Shown: positions 1 through 7,957, counted from the stretch's first letter. The stretch: DNA of 10,332 nucleotides from Cyclobacteriaceae bacterium (GCA_019751475.1 JAIENH010000574.1:1-10332); one strand, 5' to 3'. A program made the numbers and translations. The notes: generated from the letters alone by a model not told the origin.

Positions 1-3000
1 CGATGTTTTTGCCAGCCACCGGTGTTCCGGCTTCGCTTAGTACAATTTTTAACGTACTGTTCAACGCCACACCCGTGGCTGCGTTAGCAGGTGTAAGAGT
101 GAATGATGGGCCTGCAAGATCTTCCGTAATGGTAATGATCTGATTGGCTGCTACATTAGTAAGTGTTTGAATACCTCCGTTGGGCCAGCGCACTTGTATC
201 TGACTGGCTGTCGTGGCTGTACCTAACCCAAAATGCTGGGTCAAACTGTTTTGACTGCCATACCCAGTGGCGGACGCCACTTCGCGTACCTGCGTGCGTG
301 CAGGAGAGGTGGTAGTGACGGTTACCCGTGCGCCCAGTGCAGCTGCATTGGATATTGTACCTTTTAACTTCACTTCTATCCAATTGCGAGAGGGTGAGGC
401 AGTGTTGGTATTCTTGCATAACAGGTTAGGAAGCGATGCAGTTGCGCTACTTGTAATCGGCAAGTAGAAATCGAGAAATCCATCGTTATCAAAATCACTG
501 AAGGCTCCGCCAACATTTGACAAAACGGGGCTAACAAAAATCTCCTGCGTGGTGGACTTGGTAAAATTACCCGTACCACCATTAATGTAAATTCCATTAG
601 CTGTAAAACTGGTTACTACCAAGTCGAGGTCGCCATCATTGTCCAGATCGCCAAAGGCGCTGCCTGTGGCACTTAGTACTTCAGACACAGGACTACTTGT
701 GAGGCTTGTGAACGTGCCATTGCCATTATTTTGATATAGCCTATTGGTTGCCCCTGTCAACCCAACGAATAAGTCAAGGTCTCCATCGTTGTCAATATCG
801 CCCCAACTTCCTGCTCTTGTCTGTGTGGCAGGATCAGAATCAAACACTAAACCTGTGACGAGAGAAAACGAACCATCACCATTATTCTTGAAGAGTTTGT
901 TGACATCGGGCGGATTAAGCCGGTTCACCATGAATATGTCTTGGTCTCCATCATTATCGTAGTCCCCCGGCAGCAACGTCATAGCACTATTCAGATCGGT
1001 GGCAAACGTGCCTGTAGTGATGCGACTGATTGAGGTGCCACCATTGTTTTTTAGTTGAAGTGATGGCAAAAAAGGGGATAAACCACTCCCATCGACTGAG
1101 CCAAGGAATACATCCGCAAAACCATCCTGATCATAATCAGACACAGCAAACCCTCTAAATGCAACGCCACCTCCAGTGGGGGCTGTTTGGTCGAGTGATG
1201 TTTTGGTAAAGTTCCAATTGCCATTGTTAGTCAGCAAGAGAGCGCTTGCCACAGTGCCAGCACCACTTCGTCCGATGATCACATCCAGGTCATTGTCATT
1301 GTCATAGTCAAATATTCCAACGCCCCTGGAGGTAGCTGTGTTTTCAGGGATAAGACTAGTAGGTGTAAAGCGCACAAAAACGTTATTGCCCTGGTTTTGA
1401 TAGAAGTAGGGTGCGATAAATTCATTCGTTGAATTTGTAAAGGCGGGGATAGCAATATCATCGTCTCCATCGTTGTCAAAATCACCCCATGATGCACCCT
1501 GTTGCCCTTCAAAGTTTTGAGAGATGGCATTGACCAGCGGGCGAAACACGGTTGATGTGGTTGGAGTGACAGATACTTCAGCTGAATTGGCTGACGACCC
1601 GGCCGCATTTTTCGACCGAATCCTATAATAGTAGGTCTGCCCGGCCGTCAAATTACCATCAAGGAAACTTGTACTCGGGTAGTTGATAGTGCCCACTAAG
1701 GCGAAGCCTGACCCGGAGGTGGTGCTTCGCTCCAGATCATAAGACGTGGCAAATGATGATGTGAACCAGCTCAAAAAAACTTCCGTGTTGGAATAGATAG
1801 AAGCCGTCAGGGTCGTTGCAGCCGGTATTGGGTCAGATGCATTTAATACGTAGGTAGTAGTACCTTTGAATGCGAGTGAGTTAAAGGATGTCTGCCACTT
1901 TATCGTCAATGTTTTGGTGGCCGGGTTCCAGGTGCTGTTGCCGTTGTTTATATAGCCCGTGCCAACATTACTATTTACAATAGTAGCTTGGCCGCACCTT
2001 TCGTTTAGGGTCACGGTTACGTTGTTTGGACCTTGGCCGTTTATCCCCATACCAAGGCGAAGATTGGACACCAAGGCCGATGTGAGGTTACCGTTTAAAG
2101 TGGCGGTGATAGCCGCGGCAGATGAAGTAAACGGCCCTGAATTGGTAGCGGTGAAACCCGGATCGGCTACAGCTGTGGCCGTCCAACTCCTGTTGTTGGG
2201 GATGAAGTCACCGGCAGGAGGTGAACAACCGTTGCCAAACGGAGCAATGGTGATTTCATTTGAATAGGCTGAATTGCCGGCATCATTAGTCGCACGTACC
2301 CGCACATAGGTGGTGGCCCCAATATCAGCACTGACAAATGTCGAAATCTTATTTTGTATTGCTTGAAAGGAACCAAGGGTAAATGCTAGTGCATAGCTTG
2401 TGTTATTACCCACTGATTTCTCTACCTCGTAACTTTCCTCCGTGCCGGTATTATCATCCCACACTACATAGCTGCCAGTGGGCCCTTTGCTTAGCTCCAT
2501 AAGATTGGTGGGAGCTTTGGGTGCTACGATTACGGTATTGCTTTTTTGCACCGCCATGTTACTGCCGGCCAGGTAAGCAAAACCCTGAGACGAAAAAATA
2601 GCATCGGTCGCCTGGCCGGTGGCATCACCAAGCTGGGTTGTTGTCCACGTGGTGCCCGCATTGTTAGAAACAAAAAATGATCCGACAGTAGACGACTGAC
2701 CATATATATTATTCTCATCTGCAGCCCAGATACGCGTCACTATGCTTGGAGCTGACCGGGTTACCCATGTTGAGCCTCCGTTGGAGGAGATAGCAACAGA
2801 AGTAGAGTTACCCGCAACTGCTAAAAGTGTAGCTCCTGAAGGGCCCGTGACTACAAGATCATTGGGTGATACGGGTACGGTTGTGATTAAGGTGCATGCA
2901 CCGGTGGACGTGTTGACCGTGTAGATGCCATTGTTAATTAATAAGTATAGCGTAGTGGCATTGCCAATCAACTTTCGAATGGTGAATGAGCCTGGCAAAC

Positions 3001-4399
3001 CCGTAAGGGCCAGCGTTGTCCAGTTAGCACCGTTATCGGTTGATCGCTGGAGAGTTGTGTTGGTATTGACTGAACTGAAGGAATACAGTATGGCACCTAC
3101 GTTTGTAAGAACTACGTGAGAGGGGCTCGCATTCTGCAACGTCCAGTTTTGCGCATTGTCTGTTGATCGGATTACACCATTACCATATCCAATGATCGAA
3201 TTATCACTGGCCGTTATGAATCCATACAGTACCCGGTTAGTGTTAGAAGCCGGTGTATTAAGCAGATCCCAGGTAGCACCATCATCAATGGAGATAAAGA
3301 AGCCCCCACCTGACCAGCCCATTAACAATCGATTCGAAGCTGAGCGAAAAATCCGGGGAGTAATTGTTGAACCACCTGCATTGAATGCCTTGATACCCGT
3401 GGAATTCTGTGCCCAGTTTGTACCTCCATCTTGCGTATTGGCCACTGCATAACTACCAAATGCAATGTGCCAGTTGGTTGCGCTAAGAAAAAGCCCGGAA
3501 AGCATTGAGTCAGTTACGGGAGGCACTGCCATTGCCCATGTGGGGGAAGCGAGTAACGAATTAGCAGCTGAAACTGTATAAATCCTACCAAAGCCCGCAT
3601 TGCCTAGATAGAGGTTATTAGAGGGATCTACCTCCATAAATCCAAAAAAGCTGCCTTCGGTGATATTGTTTTTTATGGCTGTCCAGGCAGTGCCATTGTT
3701 AGTAGTTCGGTAAGGCCCATCGGAAGCCAAGGCGAACAACACCCCGCTCGAATTGAAAACTACAGAATAGGTGGTCGCATTGGTGGCAAGAGCCGCTCCG
3801 GGTGGATTGAAAGAAACGCCATTGTTAGTAGATACTTGTACGGAGTTATTTTGGGTGGCTATTGCAATTTGATTTGACGGACCAATGTCAAAATCATTGA
3901 TAGCGGATGAAAAGGTAGAGATTTGATTAAATGTGGTTGGTGTCGCAAAGTTCGCGCGAAATAGAACGTTGCTAAAATCGGCAACCCAGATGTTACCATT
4001 GGGGGCTATCTTTAGCCTTCTTATGGAGGTACCTGTTAAGCCGCTGGTAGTTACTACGGACCAAGTAAGACCCTGATCAGTCGATGAAAAAATGGTACTA
4101 AAACTAATTGCGTAAATTAGACCTGAAGTAGTGTTTACTTCAATGTCCCAAAAACTTGTAGCTATACCGTTGGCAGACGTTAATGTGAAGCGAGTCCAAT
4201 TTGCACCATCGGTGGATCTATAGAGACCGTTCTCTGTAGCGGCAAAAAAAACACCTGTCGATGTTCTCGCCAAGTCATTGATCCTTCCCAAATAGGGGCC
4301 ATTCAGAGATGTGAAACTTTGAGCAAAGGTGCTTGATGGACAAAACACCATGAGTCCAAAGGCAAGAGAAGCAAGTAGGGATAAAGATCGATTTATCAT
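1..4399 (-). CDS. Giant secreted multi-propeller protein (Asp-box, FN3, FG-GAP, ASPIC/UnbV), 3' end beyond window
   Basis: I translated this frame by hand from the ATG at 4399 to base 1 and found no stop: 1466 codons, with the C-terminus outside the window. Residues 1-26 form a signal peptide (hydrophobic core, TFA before Q27). Residues about 27-625 carry BNR/Asp-box repeats such as STDGANW and STDNGANW, with the closing aromatic at 68, 113, 197, 239, 329, 377, 419, 460, 545 and 585. Next come FN3 at about 627-715, an unrecognised beta-rich domain at about 718-850 with C725 and C802, and a second FN3 at about 857-946. Seven FG-GAP/VCBS repeats with DxDxDG-type calcium loops begin at 972, 1030, 1087, 1145, 1200, 1250 and 1301. 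ASPIC/UnbV follows at about 1338-1426 (HFGLG, RWPNG), then the start of a Big_5/SbsA Ig-like domain. It is probably a surface or extracellular type IX cargo, but its sorting signal would lie beyond the window. The ligand or substrate is unknown. It starts 13 bp after the upstream gene and is probably co-transcribed with it. Confidence 0.95.
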   Translation of the reverse strand, partial: MINRSLSLLASLAFGLMVFCPSSTFAQSFTSLNGPYLGRINDLARTSTGVFFAATENGLYRSTDGANWTRFTLTSANGIATSFWDIEVNTTSGLIYAISFSTIFSSTDQGLTWSVVTTSGLTGTSIRRLKIAPNGNIWVADFSNVLFRANFATPTTFNQISTFSSAINDFDIGPSNQIAIATQNNSVQVSTNNGVSFNPPGAALATNATTYSVVFNSSGVLFALASDGPYRTTNNGTAWTAIKNNITEGSFFGFMEVDPSNNLYLGNAGFGRIYTVSAANSLLASPTWAMAVPPVTDSMLSGLFLSATNWHIAFGSYAVANTQDGGTNWAQNSTGIKAFNAGGSTITPRIFRSASNRLLMGWSGGGFFISIDDGATWDLLNTPASNTNRVLYGFITASDNSIIGYGNGVIRSTDNAQNWTLQNASPSHVVLTNVGAILYSFSSVNTNTTLQRSTDNGANWTTLALTGLPGSFTIRKLIGNATTLYLLINNGIYTVNTSTGACTLITTVPVSPNDLVVTGPSGATLLAVAGNSTSVAISSNGGSTWVTRSAPSIVTRIWAADENNIYGQSSTVGSFFVSNNAGTTWTTTQLGDATGQATDAIFSSQGFAYLAGSNMAVQKSNTVIVAPKAPTNLMELSKGPTGSYVVWDDNTGTEESYEVEKSVGNNTSYALAFTLGSFQAIQNKISTFVSADIGATTYVRVRATNDAGNSAYSNEITIAPFGNGCSPPAGDFIPNNRSWTATAVADPGFTATNSGPFTSSAAAITATLNGNLTSALVSNLRLGMGINGQGPNNVTVTLNERCGQATIVNSNVGTGYINNGNSTWNPATKTLTIKWQTSFNSLAFKGTTTYVLNASDPIPAATTLTASIYSNTEVFLSWFTSSFATSYDLERSTTSGSGFALVGTINYPSTSFLDGNLTAGQTYYYRIRSKNAAGSSANSAEVSVTPTTSTVFRPLVNAISQNFEGQQGASWGDFDNDGDDDIAIPAFTNSTNEFIAPYFYQNQGNNVFVRFTPTSLIPENTATSRGVGIFDYDNDNDLDVIIGRSGAGTVASALLLTNNGNWNFTKTSLDQTAPTGGGVAFRGFAVSDYDQDGFADVFLGSVDGSGLSPFLPSLQLKNNGGTSISRITTGTFATDLNSAMTLLPGDYDNDGDQDIFMVNRLNPPDVNKLFKNNGDGSFSLVTGLVFDSDPATQTRAGSWGDIDNDGDLDLFVGLTGATNRLYQNNGNGTFTSLTSSPVSEVLSATGSAFGDLDNDGDLDLVVTSFTANGIYINGGTGNFTKSTTQEIFVSPVLSNVGGAFSDFDNDGFLDFYLPITSSATASLPNLLCKNTNTASPSRNWIEVKLKGTISNAAALGARVTVTTTSPARTQVREVASATGYGSQNSLTQHFGLGTATTASQIQVRWPNGGIQTLTNVAANQIITITEDLAGPSFTLTPANAATGVALNSTLKIVLSEAGTPVAGKNI

Positions 4400-4412
4400 A
4401 GGATCTTAGATG

Positions 4413-5162
4413 CTAATTGGATGGGAAAGGAGGAACAGGTAGGTCACGTGTGGTGGACTCACCACCATCACCACTTTTTTTGGAGCCACCTCCTAGTAGG
4501 GCAACACCACCGCCCAGTACGGCCAGCGGAATTAACGCCTTCACCAGCATGGGCACCTTGGGCTTAACAGCAAAGAAATTGGTGTAAATAATCTCCTCTG
4601 AATTTTTTGAGTCGGTAAGGCGCAATCGGTAGTCCTTACCAGGTTTTAGTTTGTGTGGGATGGAAAGCAAATACGACCCGTTGTTTGGATGGTTAAGATC
4701 ACCCTGCACACGCAGGTTGCCTTTGAGTAATTCAATGTGCACCGGGTTGGCATTGCCGGGCTTCCAACTGATGGTGTAATTCTTCCCACGCTTGAAGGAT
4801 TTGCTGGCGTCAAAATTTTGCAGCTTCACAAACGGCAGGTACACCCGCCCGCGAATTTCCAGGGAGATTTTTCCTTTAAAGCCACCAAACTCTTCGCGAA
4901 TGTTCCACTCAATTCGCTTGTTGGTGCCGGGTTTTACTTCGGGGCCAACATCTCCTTTCACGCTCTTCAGTGCTACCGAGAAGTTATCTTTGGAAGAGTA
5001 GAGATTAATCAGGTATTCGTTGGAGGCGTTGCTGTCTTCCAAGTCATAGAAGACAATAATTTTTTCTCCGGCCAAGTCCACCTTTTGGATAGTTGCCTTT
5101 TGAGCATACCCGCAAAAGGCTATTAATGAACTTAGGGCCAAACCAAGTAAAAAGGATCTCAT
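4413..5162 (-). CDS. Exported Kre9/KNH-like protein with C-terminal membrane helix
   Basis: A 249-residue protein starting at an ATG. Residues 1-20 form a signal peptide ending GYA before Q21. Residues about 25-105 look like a beta-sandwich (alternating hydrophobic strands, an IEWN segment). Residues about 112-200 resemble the Ser/Thr-rich GPI-anchored Kre9/KNH family found in many Bacteroidota surface proteins: a KNYTISWKPG strand, then SYLLSIP, PGKDYRLRL and the closing strand IIYTNFF. A hydrophobic helix at about 205-226 (LIPLAVLGGGVALLGGG) is followed by a short Gly/Ser and Pro-rich tail. It is therefore probably anchored in a membrane with its domains in the periplasm or outside. The family match is from pattern memory and its biochemical role is unknown. 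The giant propeller gene begins 13 bp downstream, so the two likely form one transcript and may work together. Confidence 0.85.
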   Translation of the reverse strand: MRSFLLGLALSSLIAFCGYAQKATIQKVDLAGEKIIVFYDLEDSNASNEYLINLYSSKDNFSVALKSVKGDVGPEVKPGTNKRIEWNIREEFGGFKGKISLEIRGRVYLPFVKLQNFDASKSFKRGKNYTISWKPGNANPVHIELLKGNLRVQGDLNHPNNGSYLLSIPHKLKPGKDYRLRLTDSKNSEEIIYTNFFAVKPKVPMLVKALIPLAVLGGGVALLGGGSKKSGDGGESTTRDLPVPPFPSN

Positions 5163-5180
5163 GAGATTAGAGTGTTAGAA

Positions 5181-5205
5181 CCTTTAAAATTAAACTCTTT
5201 TAAGG
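5181..5205. repeat. Imperfect AT-rich inverted repeat upstream of the two-gene surface unit
   Basis: CCTTTAAAA (5181-5189) pairs with TTTTAAGG (5198-5205) apart from one extra A, around an 8-base centre. It lies 19 bp before the ATG at 5162, inside the 140-bp gap after recG that should hold the promoter of the surface unit. It could be an operator or part of the 5' leader. AT-rich palindromes of this size also arise by chance, so function is only a suggestion. Confidence 0.3.
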
Positions 5206-5302
5206 TCAACTTGTATCAGCCTGCTATCAAAATACCCGAAAAGAGGGATGCCGGAACCATGGAATGTATTCAGCAGGGGCCAAAAAGTAACCGGAATGGC
5301 CT

Positions 5303-7396
5303 CTAACTAATTTTCGCCCAATTCACCACCGACCTTCTGAGCGAATCGATGTGTTGCTTAACAGGCTGGTTTTCGGGCTTTTTTAGCTCTGGGTCGCTTT
5401 CTATTATGGCCAGGGCTTCTTCGCGAGCCTGTTGCAGTATTTTCTGGTCTTTGCCGAGGTCGGCAATGAGCAAATCGAGCAGGCCGCTTTGCTGGGTGCC
5501 CATCAGGTCGCCCGGGCCGCGCAGTTGCAGGTCTGTCTCTGCTATTTCAAAGCCATTGTTGGTGCGCACCATGGTTTGCATGCGCAACCTGGAGTCCGCA
5601 ATCAGTTTGAAGCTGGTCATGAGGATACAGTATGATTGCTCCGCACCCCGCCCAACCCGGCCGCGCAACTGGTGCAGTTGTGAGAGTCCGAATCGCTCGG
5701 CACTTTCTATTACCATCACCGAGGCATTAGGGACATCCACGCCCACTTCAATCACCGTGGTGGCTACCATAATTTTCGTTTCACCGCGCACGAAGCGCGC
5801 CATCTCAAAATCTTTTGCCTCTGGTTTCATCTGGCCGTGCAGTATGCTGATAGCATAATCGGGGAAGGCACGCGCGATGCTCTCATAGCCGTCCATGAGA
5901 TGCTTGAGGTCCAGCTTTTCAGATTCTTCAATGAGCGGATACACAATGTACACTTGCCGTCCAGCTTCTATTTGTGATTTCAAAAAAGCATTGACTTGCA
6001 GGCGGTGCGAGTCAAACTGGTGCGTGGTCCTGATGGGCTTGCGACCTTTTGGAAGTTCATCGATCACGGAGATATCCAGATCACCGTATAACGTCATGGC
6101 GAGTGTGCGTGGAATGGGTGTGGCTGTCATGACCAACACGTGCGGATAGACGGATGTATTTTTCTGCCAGAGTTTTGATCGCTGCGCCACACCAAAGCGA
6201 TGTTGTTCATCAATGATGGCCAGACCCAGCTTTTGAAATTTCACTTCTTCTTCTAATAAAGCATGTGTTCCCACCAGTATTTTTAGTGCACCATTTTGCA
6301 GTGCTTCGTGAATGGGCTTGCGTGCAGATTTTTTTGTTGAGCCGGTAAGAAGAGCAATGGTAATGCCCATCGCCTCTGCGAATTTTCTCAGGTTATTAAA
6401 ATGCTGTTGTGCCAGTATTTCGGTTGGTGCCATGAGTGCAGCCTGTGCCTGGCCGCTGATCACCAAGAGTATGCAGATAAATGCCACGATGGTTTTGCCA
6501 CTGCCCACATCTCCCTGCAGCAATCGATTCATCTGCCGTCCTGACTTAAGGTCATGATAAATTTCGCGCACCACTTTCTTTTGCGCTTCGGTGAGCGTGA
6601 AGGGCAACTGCTCGTTGTAAAACTTTGTGAGCACAGAGGTGTCGCTGAAAATCTGCCCTTTGAATTTTTCGGTACGCACCAATTTCATTTTCAGCAGGCG
6701 CAGCTGTAAATAAAACAGCTCTTCAAACTTCAGTCGTATCTGTGCGGCCAGTAGTTGATCGTTGCTTTGTGGAAAATGGATGACGGTGACGGCTTCTTTT
6801 TTGCTGACTAGTTTTAGTTTTTTGATGAGATACTCAGGCAGCGTTTCGCGGAGGTGGACTTGTGCCGCTTTCAGTACCTCCTGTTGCAATTTGGAAATCA
6901 ACTTGCTGTCTACATGGCGGGCACGAAGCTTTTCACTGAGTGGATAGACTGGCTGCAGATGCCCCCCCTTTTCGTGTCGTTCATTTAACGGCTCTACTTC
7001 GGGATGTGCAATGCTCAATGACTTACCATAGCGACTAGGTTTGCCAAACACCACGTACTCAATTCCCGGTTTTATCTTTTGCAGCACCCATGGAATGCCT
7101 TGAAACCATACCAACTCAATCAGGCCACTGCCATCTGTAAACTGTGCGGTCAATCGTTTTTTAAATCCGCTGCCGACAATATCAAATTTGGTGATGTGGC
7201 CCTTCAATTGAATGTAGGGCATCTCTTCGTTGGCTTCCTTTATGGAATAAAATTTCGTGCGGTCTTCGTAGCGAAACGGATAGTGTTGCAGCAGGTCAGC
7301 AAAGGTGAAGATGTTCAACTCCTTTTGCAGGAGTGTAGCCCGCTGCGGCCCCACGCCTTTCAAAAATTCAATGGACGTATCGAAGAATGTAGCCAA
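5303..7396 (-). CDS. recG: ATP-dependent DNA helicase RecG
   Basis: A complete 697-residue branch-migrating helicase that remodels stalled replication forks and Holliday junctions. An N-terminal helix-hairpin segment (FLKGVGPQRA, 11-20) precedes the OB-fold wedge at about 60-155. The superfamily 2 motor motifs are all present: Walker A GDVGSGKT (295-302), PTEILAQQH (324-332), GTHAL (376-380), DEQH (396-399), TATPIPRT (424-431), HGQM (520-523), ATTVIEVGVDVP (545-556) and QLRGRVGRG (576-584). The RecG-specific LRGPGDLMGTQQSG stretch (625-638) is intact. Length is normal for the family. The start is TTG at 7394-7396: an in-frame TAA lies nine codons upstream with no ATG between, the next Met is near residue 59, and MATFFDTSIEFLKGVGP matches usual RecG N-termini. 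It is separated by 82 bp from the upstream DUF2283 gene and by 140 bp from the downstream gene. Confidence 0.97.
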   Translation of the reverse strand: MATFFDTSIEFLKGVGPQRATLLQKELNIFTFADLLQHYPFRYEDRTKFYSIKEANEEMPYIQLKGHITKFDIVGSGFKKRLTAQFTDGSGLIELVWFQGIPWVLQKIKPGIEYVVFGKPSRYGKSLSIAHPEVEPLNERHEKGGHLQPVYPLSEKLRARHVDSKLISKLQQEVLKAAQVHLRETLPEYLIKKLKLVSKKEAVTVIHFPQSNDQLLAAQIRLKFEELFYLQLRLLKMKLVRTEKFKGQIFSDTSVLTKFYNEQLPFTLTEAQKKVVREIYHDLKSGRQMNRLLQGDVGSGKTIVAFICILLVISGQAQAALMAPTEILAQQHFNNLRKFAEAMGITIALLTGSTKKSARKPIHEALQNGALKILVGTHALLEEEVKFQKLGLAIIDEQHRFGVAQRSKLWQKNTSVYPHVLVMTATPIPRTLAMTLYGDLDISVIDELPKGRKPIRTTHQFDSHRLQVNAFLKSQIEAGRQVYIVYPLIEESEKLDLKHLMDGYESIARAFPDYAISILHGQMKPEAKDFEMARFVRGETKIMVATTVIEVGVDVPNASVMVIESAERFGLSQLHQLRGRVGRGAEQSYCILMTSFKLIADSRLRMQTMVRTNNGFEIAETDLQLRGPGDLMGTQQSGLLDLLIADLGKDQKILQQAREEALAIIESDPELKKPENQPVKQHIDSLRRSVVNWAKIS

Positions 7397-7478
7397 TGCC
7401 TTGCTGCGTGAGCGTGCAAATTAATTGAGGCAAAAACAGGAATAGGAGAATTCCATAGTATTTAGCTTCAGTGCCTCC

Positions 7479-7685
7479 CTACGAAGCCTTTGTGTATTCG
7501 ATAGGCATTAATTTAGAAAGATTAACATGTCGGGAAGCATCCATTATTTCGATTCCAACAATCTTTTCATCCTTGCCAATATCCAATACGATATCCTCAG
7601 ATACGCGTTTATTGACGAGGGCCTGCGTTTCTAGTTCTAATCTTAGATAAAGTAAATCGGTGGCGCTATCGTAGTGAATGGTCAT
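7479..7685 (-). CDS. DUF2283 family small protein, possible antitoxin partner
   Basis: A 68-residue protein with the usual DUF2283 layout: an opening MTIHYDSATDLLYLRL, a middle VSEDIVLDIGKDEKIVGIEIMDAS, and a short helical C-terminus. Family members are small acidic proteins of unknown biochemistry that are often encoded beside a DUF4258 gene. That arrangement is seen here: the ATG lies 2 bp after the stop of the DUF4258 gene, so translation is probably coupled. I infer a toxin-antitoxin-like or regulatory pair, with this as the likely neutralising partner. The sequence alone does not prove this, and no DNA-binding domain is visible. Confidence 0.85.
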   Translation of the reverse strand: MTIHYDSATDLLYLRLELETQALVNKRVSEDIVLDIGKDEKIVGIEIMDASRHVNLSKLMPIEYTKAS

Positions 7686-7687
7686 GC

Positions 7688-7945
7688 TTAGAATTTTCCG
7701 TAAAAGACATAAACTGTTATTGTTACAATTGAATCTCGTTCGATGACATAAAATACTTCCAACTTTTTGTGCTCATAAAATTTTCCGTTTCTGACATTGT
7801 TGAAATCAAAGACCTTGCTCTTGCCGATCCTTCCCAGTTTCCCGATCAAATCTGAGCCTTGATTGATAGTTTCTATGATTTCGTCCTCACTTGCACCTCT
7901 TTCATTTGCCCTCAATAGTGTGTGAGGTTCAATTCTGATGTTCAC
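7688..7945 (-). CDS. DUF4258 family small protein, possible RelE/BrnT-like toxin
   Basis: An 85-residue protein. The N-terminus has the DUF4258 pattern of a short strand, then a helix with HTLLRANERGASEDEI, followed by strands around KVFDFNN, LEVFYVIERD and IVTITVYVFYG. This resembles the compact RelE/BrnT-type fold, and many DUF4258 genes sit beside a DUF2283 gene as here. RNase or other toxin activity is inference from this resemblance and layout. The start is GTG (7943-7945): an in-frame TGA lies two codons upstream, no earlier start exists, and a later start would remove the first conserved strand. It lies 67 bp after gldD in the same direction and 2 bp before its partner. Confidence 0.83.
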   Translation of the reverse strand: MNIRIEPHTLLRANERGASEDEIIETINQGSDLIGKLGRIGKSKVFDFNNVRNGKFYEHKKLEVFYVIERDSIVTITVYVFYGKF

Positions 7946-7949
7946 TTGT

Positions 7950-7957
7950 CAAATTTA
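7950..7957 (-). promoter_or_regulatory. Candidate Bacteroidota -7 promoter box (TAAATTTG)
   Basis: TAAATTTG on the minus strand matches the Bacteroidota -7 consensus TAnnTTTG exactly and lies 4 bp before the GTG start of the DUF4258 gene. No convincing TTTG -33 element is seen 19-21 bp upstream. If used, the transcript would begin almost at the start codon and be nearly leaderless. An 8-base match in AT-rich DNA can occur by chance. Confidence 0.28.

Noticed and set aside
440..1500. Tandem DNA repeats suggested by recurring 'ccatcgttgtc'-like segments
   Set aside because: These are the calcium-loop codons of FG-GAP protein repeats; spacing varies and the DNA between is diverged, so this is a protein-level repeat.
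4737..5126. 129-codon plus-strand open frame
   Set aside because: It lies wholly inside the well-supported minus-strand Kre9-like gene, and its translation shows no recognisable motif or family pattern.
5185..5211. Sigma-70-like TTGACC-17-TAAAGG on the minus strand before the 249-residue gene
   Set aside because: Bacteroidota primary sigma uses TTTG and TAnnTTTG; the second hexamer is poor and the spacing does not fit the Bacteroidota consensus.
5349..5858. 169-codon plus-strand open frame
   Set aside because: It is antisense to the C-terminal helicase domain of recG; Ser/Arg/Cys-rich shadow composition.
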